64,000 nt of DNA from Bacteroides sp. (GTDB lineage Bacteria > Bacteroidota > Bacteroidia > Bacteroidales > Bacteroidaceae): positions 62,001 through 126,000 of the forward strand of contig NZ_JAQVBV010000007.1 in NCBI RefSeq assembly GCF_028690125.1. Reading direction: 5' to 3'. The notes beneath the pieces are model-generated. The model had not been told where the DNA came from, did not search any database, and saw only the letters and a program-made list of their open reading frames with translations. Of this stretch, positions 34,426 through 43,677 are shown piece by piece. A program made the translations under genes and the position numbers. The number at the start of each line of letters is the position of its first letter. Position 1 is the stretch's first letter.

Positions 34426-37400
34426 ATGAACTTTTTACTAAATAGGAGAATTACGATTTGTATGTTGTTTATTGCACTTAGCCTTTTAGGTTATGTGTCG
34501 TATAAACAGCTTCCGGTAGAGTTATTGCCCAATGCAGAACTTCCGGTATTGTTTATCCAGGTATCATCGCAGCAAGATATGGATCCTTCTTATGTAGAGT
34601 CGGAAGTAGTTATTCCACTCGAAGGAGCAGTCAGCGCAATAGGTGGGGTAGACAAACTGCAATCTAGAATTGACAGGAGACAATCCAGCATACAAATTGA
34701 TTTTAAAAAGAATATCAATTTTAAAATGACCTCTCTAAAACTGCAGGAAAAGGTGAATGAAATAGCTGCTTCTTTTCCTAGCGGTTTTACTGTACAAGTG
34801 CAGAAAGTCGATATTGCTCAAATGAGTAATAACTTTATGGTGCTTCAGGTGCGCGGTTCCGGAGGAACCGATCGTGTTAGAAATTTAGTGGACGATCATA
34901 TTCGTGCCGACCTGGAGAATGTAGATGGAGTAGCTTCTGTAAATGTATATGGAGGGCGACAAAAGGCTATTGAGGTACGTCTCAATCCGGAGACATGTAA
35001 AGCCCTGAACCTCACACCATCCAAAATAAGCGGTCTTCTTTCTCAGAACACACAAGAAAAAACTTTTGTGGGTTTTGCTAATGAACCGGATAGTAAGAAT
35101 TTTGTCCATGTCAATGCTATGTATACGGAAGTGTCTGATTTGGAGAATATTGTTGTAGCTCCGGGACCTATCTTGCTGAAAGACGTAGCGACGGTATTTT
35201 TTGATTTGAAAGAGGAAACCACTTATAGCCGTGTAAATGGGAAAGAAGCTGTTTCAGTTGCTTTGATTAATGATTCCCAAGCTAACCTGATTGAACTTTC
35301 ACATCGTGTTTCCGAGGTGGTGGATAAACTGAATGAGAAGCTGATCCCGTTTGATCTGGAAGTAGTAGTGCAAGAGAATAAGGCTGAAACTATGGAGAAT
35401 AATATCAATCAAATCATTAATCTTGCGTTAGTGGGTGGATTGTTGGCTGTATTTATCCTTTGGCTTTTTCTGAAAAATATGCGGTTGGTATTCTTTATTG
35501 CATTGTCGATACCGATTTCTGTTTATACAGCTTTCAACTTCTTTTATGCTTCCGGCATCACAATCAATAGCCTTACATTAGTAGGAATGGCTTTGGCTAT
35601 TGGGATGTTGTTGGATAATAGCGTTGTGGTGCTCGAAAATATTTATCGTTTATCAGGGAGTGGGTGTACCCCTGAACGTTCGGTTACACAGGGAACTAAA
35701 GAGGTGTGGCGTTCTATTGTAGCAGCTACACTGACCACAATTACTGTATTCTTACCCTTTGTTTTTTCTGATAATTTCTTGATTAAGCTAATTGGTCACC
35801 ATATCGGAGTATCTATAATCTCTACTTTGACTATCTCTTTGTTTGTAGCTTTACTTTTTATTCCGATGGTTACTTATCTGATCTTGAAAAAGAAGAACGG
35901 GAATAGTATTATTTACGAGAAAGTATCGATTGTTCAACGCCCGATGCAGATTTATTTGGTTTTATTAAAGACCTGTATGCGCAATCCGGGAGTCACCATA
36001 TTTGGAGCTGTGATAGTACTTTTTGCAACTCTCATATTGTCATTGACATTGAATGTGCAACAGATGAAAGAAGTAGAATCTGATCGGTTCGACATTAGTG
36101 TGATGATGCATAACGGAAGTACGCTTGAAAATACGGATAAATTGGTAAGAGTATTGGAAGAACGTTTGGCTGATGTGCCCGAAAAGAAAGATTTGATATG
36201 TCGTGTTCGAGAGAAGGAAGCAACTCTTACACTGGTTTTGCAAAAAGATTATCAGAAGATAGCCAAACGAAAAATAGCCGATATTAAATCGGATGTGCAG
36301 AATAAAGTTTCCAATATGAATGGAGCTGAAATTTATGTTTCTGACCCGATGGGAGGAGGTGAAGAGAATTCAGCAATGAGTAGTCTTGGTGGTTTTATGC
36401 GTTTATTGGGGATAGGCAACAATCGTGAGCGAGTAGTTGTACGAGGATCTGATTTTGAGATGATGCAAATGGTAGCCGAAGAAGTGCGTTACTTATTGGA
36501 TGGACAAGATTTTGTAAAAGGTACTCATGTGTCGTTTACTCCCCGACAGGCAGAGATAAATCTGAACTTTGATCCGATTTTGCTGACCACTTATGATATT
36601 AACCGCAACAATATTACTTCAGGATTAATGTCGCTCAATCGTGAATTTTCTTCCGAAGCTACTTTTAAAGTAGGAGATGACACCTATGATATTATCATCC
36701 GTGACGAAATACCGGAAGAAGAAACAGAAGAAGAAGCAAAAGAAAAGGCTCAAAAAGAAAAAACAGTAGATGATTTACGTGCGGTTCAGATAGAGAATGC
36801 CAATGGTGGTATGCATAATCTGGAAGATATATCGACTATTAACTATGGTCGTGGTCGCTCTCGGATTATACGTGTCAATCAGGATAAACAGATTGAGGTA
36901 TACTATAATTTCCCGAGAGATGTTCAGTCCTCAAAAGATTTGCTGCAAGGATATCGTTCTGATATCGATCAGTTAATTGCCAACTATAATCTTCCCGCCG
37001 GAGTAGCTGTGCAAGTATTTCATGAAGAGGATGAGTTTGGAGATTTCAAATTTCTGATTTTGGCAGCTTTTATTCTGATCTTTATGATACTTGCTTCTGT
37101 TTTTGAATCTATTGTAACGCCGTTCGTTTTGCTTTTTACAATCCCGTTGGCTGCTATCGGTTCTTTGCTGGCACTGCTCCTTACAGGTAATAGCTTGATG
37201 AATGCGAATACATTAACCGGATTCTTGATATTGCTGGGAGTGGTCGTCAATAACGGAATCATACTGATAGACTACGCCAACATATTGCGTTCAAGGGGGT
37301 ATCGTCGTAACAGAGCGTTGATGACTGCCGGTATGTCCCGTATTCGTCCGATTTTGATTACTTCTATCACAACGATTGCTGCGATGCTTCCGTTGGCAAT

Positions 37401-39135
37401 GGGAGATACGGAATATGCAGGAGCTATCGGTGCGCCATTTGCAATTACAGTAATCGGCGGACTTCTTTTCTCTGCTTTATTGACGTTGATTTTAATCCCT
37501 ACGGTCTGTATGGGATTGGAAAATGTACTTCAGTGGTATCGTTCGTTATCTCGTAAAATATGGATTACCCATTTGATTCTTTTTGTAGTCGGTGTAATCA
37601 GTATTTGGTTTTATGCCGATGGAATGCTTTGGCAATCAATCTATCTGGTTGCATTAATTGCAGGTATACCGGGTATGACCTACTTTGCACAGACCAGTCT
37701 CCGACGAGCAAAATCGAAGGTTATAGATCCGAATGAGGAGATACATATCTCTGTCCGGAATCTGGTTAAGATATATGATTGGCCGGGACGTATCAGTCGT
37801 CAATGGAACAGTGGATTGCAAATACGTAAACATTTGGGATTGAGTAATGAATATCACTCACTGAAAGACTTTGTGAATGTATTATGGCAATTGGGAATTT
37901 TAGTATTCGGCATTTATTTCACTTATTTCTTTATTCAGAACAGGCTCTGGATATTCTTGTTCTCATTTGTAATTTATGCATCTGTTCTGTATCTGTGGAG
38001 AAAAGTACGTTCTTATTTATATTATCGTTACGAGGAAAGTAAATGGGTGAAGATGATCAATCGTGTGATATTCTGGTGTCTTCCTCCTATAATCTTGTTT
38101 GAATTATTTAGAAAGATGGATAATAACGGTCTGGTGATTATGATCGGACTGCTATGGTTTGCAGGTATTGCTATTTACGTTACTTCTCAGTATTTATATG
38201 ATCATAATATAAACATAGAGCGTGTATCCGGACGTTTTGCAGGACTTCGCCGTTCTTATTTCCGTATGGTAAAAAGTATTCCATTAATTGGAAAACGACA
38301 TAAACCTTTCAAGGCATTACGTGGTGTATCATTTGAGATTCAAACAGGTATGTTCGGATTATTGGGACCTAATGGAGCTGGGAAATCAACTTTGATGCGT
38401 GTGATCTGTGGAATATTCGAACAGAGCTATGGAAGTATTTGGATCAACGGTCTGGATACTCGTGTCTACAGGGAAGAATTGCAAAGTTTGATAGGATTTC
38501 TGCCACAGGAATTTGGTACTTACGAAAATATGACATCGTGGGAGTTTCTTGATTATCAGGCTATATTGAAAGGTATAGTCGATGGCAAATTACGTAATGA
38601 ACGTTTGGATTATGTTCTGAAAGCAGTACATATGTATGAACGGAAAGATGAGAAGATAGGTTCATTCTCGGGTGGTATGAAGCAACGTATCGGTATTGCA
38701 CTTATCTTGCTCCATTTACCACGCATTTTGGTTGTAGATGAGCCTACGGCAGGACTTGATCCACGTGAGCGTATACGTTTTCGTAATCTATTGGTGGAAT
38801 TGAGTAAAGACCGTGTTGTCATTTTCTCTACTCATATTATCGAAGATATATCCAGTTCCTGTAATCAGGTAGTGGTGATCAATAAAGGTGAATTGAAGTA
38901 CTTTGGTAATCCTTTGGACATGGTAGAAATGGCTAATGGCAAAGTATGGCAGTTTAATATTGATAAGGCAGAGTTTGAAAAAGTGTTGGATAAATCATTG
39001 GTAATACATCATATTCAACAAGATGACTCTATTCTTGTACGTTATCTTTCTATTGATCAACCCTATGAAGGAGCTGTAGAAGTAGAAGCTAATTTGGAAG
39101 ATGCTTATCTTTGTCTGTTGAAGAATATGAATTAA
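34426..39135 (+). CDS. RND efflux permease fused to extra membrane helices and a C-terminal ABC ATPase domain
   Basis: One uninterrupted 1569-codon frame. Residues 1-1040 are a complete RND pump (helix 4 acid Asp397 in GMLLDNSVVVLEN; late GVVVNNGIILIDYAN). Residues 1047-1088 hold two more hydrophobic helices. Residues 1106-1118 (IHISVRNLVKIYD) look like the first strand and A-loop tyrosine (Tyr1117) of an ABC domain; then about 170 residues with four hydrophobic helices (about 1150-1170, 1173-1191, 1210-1226, 1236-1256); then the ABC domain resumes (KALRGVSFEI) with Walker A 1314-1322, LPQEF Q-loop, signature FSGGMKQR, Walker B ILVVDEPTAGLDP and STHIIED. A Glu/Lys-rich insert lies near residues 762-785. 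Coding is continuous, with no frame break at the junctions. I know no characterised protein of this build. Confidence 0.88.
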   Translation: MNFLLNRRITICMLFIALSLLGYVSYKQLPVELLPNAELPVLFIQVSSQQDMDPSYVESEVVIPLEGAVSAIGGVDKLQSRIDRRQSSIQIDFKKNINFKMTSLKLQEKVNEIAASFPSGFTVQVQKVDIAQMSNNFMVLQVRGSGGTDRVRNLVDDHIRADLENVDGVASVNVYGGRQKAIEVRLNPETCKALNLTPSKISGLLSQNTQEKTFVGFANEPDSKNFVHVNAMYTEVSDLENIVVAPGPILLKDVATVFFDLKEETTYSRVNGKEAVSVALINDSQANLIELSHRVSEVVDKLNEKLIPFDLEVVVQENKAETMENNINQIINLALVGGLLAVFILWLFLKNMRLVFFIALSIPISVYTAFNFFYASGITINSLTLVGMALAIGMLLDNSVVVLENIYRLSGSGCTPERSVTQGTKEVWRSIVAATLTTITVFLPFVFSDNFLIKLIGHHIGVSIISTLTISLFVALLFIPMVTYLILKKKNGNSIIYEKVSIVQRPMQIYLVLLKTCMRNPGVTIFGAVIVLFATLILSLTLNVQQMKEVESDRFDISVMMHNGSTLENTDKLVRVLEERLADVPEKKDLICRVREKEATLTLVLQKDYQKIAKRKIADIKSDVQNKVSNMNGAEIYVSDPMGGGEENSAMSSLGGFMRLLGIGNNRERVVVRGSDFEMMQMVAEEVRYLLDGQDFVKGTHVSFTPRQAEINLNFDPILLTTYDINRNNITSGLMSLNREFSSEATFKVGDDTYDIIIRDEIPEEETEEEAKEKAQKEKTVDDLRAVQIENANGGMHNLEDISTINYGRGRSRIIRVNQDKQIEVYYNFPRDVQSSKDLLQGYRSDIDQLIANYNLPAGVAVQVFHEEDEFGDFKFLILAAFILIFMILASVFESIVTPFVLLFTIPLAAIGSLLALLLTGNSLMNANTLTGFLILLGVVVNNGIILIDYANILRSRGYRRNRALMTAGMSRIRPILITSITTIAAMLPLAMGDTEYAGAIGAPFAITVIGGLLFSALLTLILIPTVCMGLENVLQWYRSLSRKIWITHLILFVVGVISIWFYADGMLWQSIYLVALIAGIPGMTYFAQTSLRRAKSKVIDPNEEIHISVRNLVKIYDWPGRISRQWNSGLQIRKHLGLSNEYHSLKDFVNVLWQLGILVFGIYFTYFFIQNRLWIFLFSFVIYASVLYLWRKVRSYLYYRYEESKWVKMINRVIFWCLPPIILFELFRKMDNNGLVIMIGLLWFAGIAIYVTSQYLYDHNINIERVSGRFAGLRRSYFRMVKSIPLIGKRHKPFKALRGVSFEIQTGMFGLLGPNGAGKSTLMRVICGIFEQSYGSIWINGLDTRVYREELQSLIGFLPQEFGTYENMTSWEFLDYQAILKGIVDGKLRNERLDYVLKAVHMYERKDEKIGSFSGGMKQRIGIALILLHLPRILVVDEPTAGLDPRERIRFRNLLVELSKDRVVIFSTHIIEDISSSCNQVVVINKGELKYFGNPLDMVEMANGKVWQFNIDKAEFEKVLDKSLVIHHIQQDDSILVRYLSIDQPYEGAVEVEANLEDAYLCLLKNMN

Positions 39136-39149
39136 AAGAAAAGAAGGAT

Positions 39150-39863
39150 ATGACATTGAATCAAATCATACAGTTGTTGCCCAAAGTAGTGAAATATAAC
39201 CTGAAAATTATATTTGCCGGAAAATTTGTCTGGTTTCTTTTGGCGGCATTTTGCTTTTTTGCCTTTTTTATGTTCCAGAATGCATGGAAACAGGAGGAGA
39301 TTAATGAAGGACTTATCTATAGTATCCTTTTATTTCCATGTATATTGCTTATTTTCTACCCGGCTGTGTTCGGCATTCAAAATGACGAAGATAGCCGGAT
39401 ACTGGAAATTCTTTTTGGTATTCCGGATTATAAGTATAAAGTCTGGGGAGTACGGTTGCTCATGATATACGTAGCTATTTTTGTCATTCTAATAGCCTTT
39501 TCATATGTAGCTATCATTCTATTGTATCCGGTCAATCCCCTTGAAATGTCTTTGCAGTTGATGTTTCCGGTGCTTTTCTTAGGTAATATGGCTTTTATGC
39601 TTTCTACTATTACACGAAGTGGAAACGGAACAGCCGTACTAATGATTATAATTGGTATTGCACTGATATTTGTCGGTAAAATGAATGGTATGGATCGTTC
39701 TTTCTGGAATATCATATTGAATCCTTTCAGTATGCCCGAGGGTTTTCATCCAATGATATGGGAAAGTGTCCTCATCAAAAATCGTATATTTCTTTTGTCT
39801 GCTAGTTTAATCTGGGCGATGATTGGATTACTGAATTTACAGAAAAGGGAAAAATTTGTGTAA
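39150..39863 (+). CDS. ABC-2 type permease subunit
   Basis: A 237-residue integral membrane protein with about six helices (FVWFLLAAFCFFAFFMF, LIYSILLFPCILLIFY, LLMIYVAIFVILIAF and so on), typical of ABC-2 transporters. I start at ATG 39150, 15 bases after the fusion gene and behind an AAGAAAAGAAGGA stretch; a TTG-started extension to 39111 would overlap that gene. It is the second permease of the operon, so with the 25371 product and two NBDs it completes a heteromeric ABC exporter. It is the last gene; a REP-like hairpin follows. Confidence 0.82.
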   Translation: MTLNQIIQLLPKVVKYNLKIIFAGKFVWFLLAAFCFFAFFMFQNAWKQEEINEGLIYSILLFPCILLIFYPAVFGIQNDEDSRILEILFGIPDYKYKVWGVRLLMIYVAIFVILIAFSYVAIILLYPVNPLEMSLQLMFPVLFLGNMAFMLSTITRSGNGTAVLMIIIGIALIFVGKMNGMDRSFWNIILNPFSMPEGFHPMIWESVLIKNRIFLLSASLIWAMIGLLNLQKREKFV

Positions 39864-39876
39864 TATAAAGATATTC

Positions 39877-39946
39877 TTAGACGCGGATGCGGATAACGGG
39901 GATGATGTGGATTTAAGAAAAAAAGATCCACGTCATACTCGTCTAA
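39877..39946. repeat. REP-like palindromic element
   Basis: Outer arms TTAGACG (39877-39883) and CGTCTAA (39940-39946) enclose a second hairpin built on ATGATGTGGAT and ATCCACGTCAT. The TTAGACGCGGAT motif recurs at 49966 and 50051. It lies between two convergent genes and could terminate transcription from both sides. Confidence 0.65.
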
Positions 39947-39993
39947 AAAATATGCAATCAAGTTTTTTGTACAGCTAACTTCCGTTGCTAGAG

Positions 39994-42207
39994 TTAAAAA
40001 TAATATCCTAGATTAACATAACAGCTCCCCTTATCAGTCTGATTGGAATATCCAAATGTGATTTCCAAGGGACCGAAGATGCTATCCATACCATAGCCCA
40101 CACTAATTCCATACAGTTGTTTACCTCTCAAGATTTCGAAGAAATTGCTTTCTGTCAATCCATAATTACCTGTCAGGCTGAGATAGTGGATACTTCCCAT
40201 CCGTTGGCGAAGCTTTATTGAAGCAATCATGATAGAGTTATCCATTAACTCCATATTTGTAATTCCGGCAAAAGGTAGTTGTTGAGGAATATACAGGCCA
40301 TACACTTCACCACCTATTGCGTTTTGTATCGGATAAGGAAAATCTCTGCCTATAAGTATGCGTCCGTAGATAGAAGGTATGACAGAAAAACGACGGGTAA
40401 CAGGAATGATACTAGCCCAAGAGCCTTTTAATGCAGAGAATGGTGCATGTTCATTATACTGTGCCATATTATCTGTATAGAGTGAGTAGGAGGCACTGAA
40501 ATCACTTCCTTTAGAAGAGAAATATCCTTTATCATATGTATTATAATGTACCTGAGCAAAGTAGCTTAGGAAATGTTCAGATTCAATATCCAAATCAGCC
40601 AACTCGGGCTTTTTAAATAGAAAATCTTTGTATTTATAATATTCGAAGCGGAATCCGAGGCCAAAGCGGAAATTCTTATACCATACGTCTGAAAAACCAA
40701 ATTCTGCCAGATGGTATTTGTAAGTCAAGTTGTAGGCTCGGTTGCCTTCATCATATATGTTGATATCATTATACTGAAACATATATGAAAAATTGAAATT
40801 TCGTTGTTTCATCGGTTCAAGCGTATAATCGATCCGGGCTGCATACCGCTTACCCAATCGTCCGGTAAGAGAGACTCGGGAAGGAATATGAGTTTTAAGA
40901 TCCGCAGTACCATTGACTAACAGAGAGGCGATCTCTTCCGAATCGAAACGGATACCAAGATTGATTCTCTTCTCATATTTTTCTTCAAGCATGAAAGTCA
41001 GGTGATATCCTTCGGAAGTATGAGTCAGTTTGTAGCTGGCACTGGAATAGGATTGACTGCCACGTAATTGAAATAAAGCTTGTTCTATTTGTTGGGTGGT
41101 GATATTACTGTTTTCTTTTAAATTACATTTTTTCATCAACCATTTTCTATCCTTCTCTTCTATACCGGGAAAAGATATCTTCGTTACGTAAATTGTACGG
41201 GAATTAGACAGAGAAGAGTAGGGACCGTGTTGCTCGGGAATATAGTCATCTGGAATCCCGATCTTCTTTTTCAAAGCAATTAGAGAATCCCATTGTGCCC
41301 GCGTCGCTTCTTCTCCACGTTGCATCAGTGAGTCAATAGCTGCCGGTGTAAAACTGGCTGAAGAATATCCGTCTACATTCACACGGATATAGGTATCTGT
41401 CAGGTCTACGTTCTTTTCGTGATTGGTTTGGCAGGTAAGATCTACAATTTGTCCCAGAATATCCGGGGCACTATTGAGCTTATCTGCACCTTTCAGAGCG
41501 TTTTGCACATCCACTCCGATAATAATGTCCGCACCCATGGCTTTTGCAACATCTGCCGGATAGTTATTGACGATTCCACCATCTACAAGTACCATACTAT
41601 CCATTCGTACCGGAGTAAATACACCGGGAATAGCCATACTTGCACGCATAGCAGTTGAAAGTACACCCTCACGGAACACTACCTGGTCTCCATTGACAAC
41701 GTCTGCCGATACACAAGCAAAGGGAATGGGCAATTTATTGAAATTGATGGAATCATGATAACCCAAAGTCAGGTCGGAGAATAAATTGGCAAGGTTTTGT
41801 CCTTTTATAAAACCACCGGCAATTTCTTTTGGATTCTTTGTAAATGGGATAGAGACAATATATTTTTCAGAACGTTCGCGATCTGTAAGTGACATGGAAC
41901 TGCGCTTGATACGGTCACTTAAAAGAAATGTCCAGTCTTGTTTTCGTACCATACTGTCTAACTGTTCCGGAGTATAACCGATTGCATAAAGTCCGCCTAC
42001 TATAGAACCCATACTGGTTCCAACTATATAGTCGATAGGAATTCCTGCCTCTTCAATGACTTTGAGTGCTTTAATATGAGCTACTCCCTTAGCACCACCA
42101 CCACTTAGCACCACACCTACCTTTTTACGTTGTTGCTGAGCGTGAACAGAAAAAGGAATTAATAAACCGAATAATAAAACCAATATAGAAAATAGTTGCT
42201 TTTTCAT
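39994..42207 (-). CDS. Patatin-like phospholipase with POTRA-like and outer membrane beta-barrel domains
   Basis: 737 residues from ATG 42207 (the frame runs on to 42249, but the signal peptide MKKQLFSILVLLFGLLIPFSVHA starts here). After the signal comes a patatin lipase domain with oxyanion SGGGAKG, nucleophile GTSMG and catalytic Asp in VDGGIVNN. A POTRA-like segment follows (ISFPGIEEKDRKW, about 370-440), then a beta-barrel of the BamA/Omp85 type ending in YVNLGYYF with a terminal Phe. The build resembles PlpD-type (type Vd) autotransported lipases. It would sit in the outer membrane with the lipase outside or in the periplasm. A TACATTTG box lies 40 bases upstream. Confidence 0.88.
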   Translation of the reverse strand: MKKQLFSILVLLFGLLIPFSVHAQQQRKKVGVVLSGGGAKGVAHIKALKVIEEAGIPIDYIVGTSMGSIVGGLYAIGYTPEQLDSMVRKQDWTFLLSDRIKRSSMSLTDRERSEKYIVSIPFTKNPKEIAGGFIKGQNLANLFSDLTLGYHDSINFNKLPIPFACVSADVVNGDQVVFREGVLSTAMRASMAIPGVFTPVRMDSMVLVDGGIVNNYPADVAKAMGADIIIGVDVQNALKGADKLNSAPDILGQIVDLTCQTNHEKNVDLTDTYIRVNVDGYSSASFTPAAIDSLMQRGEEATRAQWDSLIALKKKIGIPDDYIPEQHGPYSSLSNSRTIYVTKISFPGIEEKDRKWLMKKCNLKENSNITTQQIEQALFQLRGSQSYSSASYKLTHTSEGYHLTFMLEEKYEKRINLGIRFDSEEIASLLVNGTADLKTHIPSRVSLTGRLGKRYAARIDYTLEPMKQRNFNFSYMFQYNDINIYDEGNRAYNLTYKYHLAEFGFSDVWYKNFRFGLGFRFEYYKYKDFLFKKPELADLDIESEHFLSYFAQVHYNTYDKGYFSSKGSDFSASYSLYTDNMAQYNEHAPFSALKGSWASIIPVTRRFSVIPSIYGRILIGRDFPYPIQNAIGGEVYGLYIPQQLPFAGITNMELMDNSIMIASIKLRQRMGSIHYLSLTGNYGLTESNFFEILRGKQLYGISVGYGMDSIFGPLEITFGYSNQTDKGSCYVNLGYYF

Positions 42208-42246
42208 TATAATACGGTTTGAAATTAACGACCATCGTATACAATA

Positions 42247-42254
42247 CAAATGTA
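42247..42254 (-). promoter_or_regulatory. Candidate -7 box of the patatin-barrel gene
   Basis: TACATTTG on the minus strand fits TAnnTTTG, 40 bases before ATG 42207. No clear -33 box. Confidence 0.45.
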
Positions 42255-42315
42255 GGAGATAATTTGTTTAGTTGTTGAAATGTAAATGAGAAAAAATGTT
42301 CCAAAAGTCGTTATT

Positions 42316-42330
42316 GTAGATTAATTCTAC
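42316..42330. promoter_or_regulatory. Near-palindrome, possible operator
   Basis: GTAGATTAATTCTAC is an almost perfect 15-base palindrome in the region between the divergent patatin-barrel and AcrAB-type genes. It could bind a regulator of either; no regulator gene is adjacent. Confidence 0.3.
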
Positions 42331-42480
42331 ATTTTCAAGTTAATTCCACACTTTTATATGAAGGCTCTCTTTTTATAACTTTCTGATTATTAGTGAATAA
42401 TTTATTTCTTCTAAAAATGGAACACCATTTGCCGAATACAGCGTAGACAAGCATAAGTTAAATTAAATAATTGATCCGAT

Positions 42481-43674
42481 ATGAGATTATTTTTTTCGAA
42501 AGGAGAGTTGAAACTGAGAAGAACGAGAACCATTGCTGCTATTATTTGTATGGTTTGTGTGTTGGCAACTTATTGGATACTAACCCGCCCCCAGAAGGCA
42601 GAGCCGGAGATTCCGACAGTAATATTGGAACCGGCAATAAAAGATGATGTAGAAATATTTGGGGAGTATGTAGGACGTATTCGTGCCCAGCAATTTGTAG
42701 AAGTACGTGCCCGTGTGGAAGGTTATCTGGAAAATATGCTTTTTGCAGAAGGTACTTATATAAATAAAAATCAAGTATTGTTCGTCATTAATCAGGATCA
42801 GTATCGTGCAAAAGCCGATAAAGCCAGAGCCCAGTTGAAGAAGGACGAGGCGCAGGCATTGAAAGCGGAACGTGATTTAAAACGTATTCGTCCATTGGTT
42901 GAACAGAATGCGGCCAGTCAGCTAGACTTAGACAATGCTGAAGCTGCTTATGAAAGTGCTGTGGCAACAGTAGCGATGAGCGAGGCTGATTTGGCACAGG
43001 CTGAACTTGAATTAGGATATACCGTTGTCCGTTCACCCTTATCAGGTCATATCAGTGAAAGAAATGTGGATCTTGGAACATTGGTCGGCCCCGGAGGTAA
43101 ATCTTTACTTGCTACCATTGTCAAGAGTGACACGGTATTGGTAGACTTTAGTATGACAGCTCTCGACTATCTGAAAAGTAAGGAACGTAATATAAACTTT
43201 GGACAGAAAGATTCAACTCGTTCCTGGCAACCGAATATTACTATTACTTTGGCTGACAATACAGTATATCCGCATAAAGGATATGTAGACTTTGCAGAAC
43301 CGCAGGTAGATCCTCAGACGGGTACTTTTTCTGTACGTGCTGAAATGCCTAATCCTAAACAGGTTTTATTACCGGGACAGTTTACTAAAGTGAAACTTCT
43401 ACTGGATGTGCGCGAAGATGCAATTGTGGTCCCGATGAAAGCTATAACGATTGAAAAAGGGGGAGCGTACATTTATACAGTACGTAAAGATAATACGGTA
43501 GAGAAACGTTTTATTGAGCTTGGTCCTGAAGTTGGAAATAAGGTAGTAGTAGAAAGAGGACTTGCAGCGGGTGAATTGGTAGTAGTAGAAGGTTTCCATA
43601 AACTGACACCGGGGATGAAAGTAAGATTCGGTCAGCCGGAAGAGGAGACTAAGATTAATTCCAAAGAAGTATAA
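42481..43674 (+). CDS. Efflux RND periplasmic adaptor (AcrA/MexA-like)
   Basis: A 397-residue adaptor anchored by an N-terminal helix (about 15-34, AAIICMVCVLATYWIL), without a lipobox. It shows the lipoyl half-motif VEGYLENMLFAEGTYI, an alpha-hairpin rich in Ala/Glu (about 100-170), the second lipoyl half RSPLSGHISERNVDLGTLV, and the beta-barrel and membrane-proximal domains. It is first gene of a classic adaptor-pump-channel operon; the next start is 4 bases after its stop. Confidence 0.93.
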   Translation: MRLFFSKGELKLRRTRTIAAIICMVCVLATYWILTRPQKAEPEIPTVILEPAIKDDVEIFGEYVGRIRAQQFVEVRARVEGYLENMLFAEGTYINKNQVLFVINQDQYRAKADKARAQLKKDEAQALKAERDLKRIRPLVEQNAASQLDLDNAEAAYESAVATVAMSEADLAQAELELGYTVVRSPLSGHISERNVDLGTLVGPGGKSLLATIVKSDTVLVDFSMTALDYLKSKERNINFGQKDSTRSWQPNITITLADNTVYPHKGYVDFAEPQVDPQTGTFSVRAEMPNPKQVLLPGQFTKVKLLLDVREDAIVVPMKAITIEKGGAYIYTVRKDNTVEKRFIELGPEVGNKVVVERGLAAGELVVVEGFHKLTPGMKVRFGQPEEETKINSKEV

Positions 43675-43677
43675 TTC

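Noticed and set aside
39111..39149. TTG-started extension of the last ABC permease
   Set aside because: It would overlap the fusion gene by 25 bases; ATG 39150 follows a purine-rich stretch and gives a normal start.
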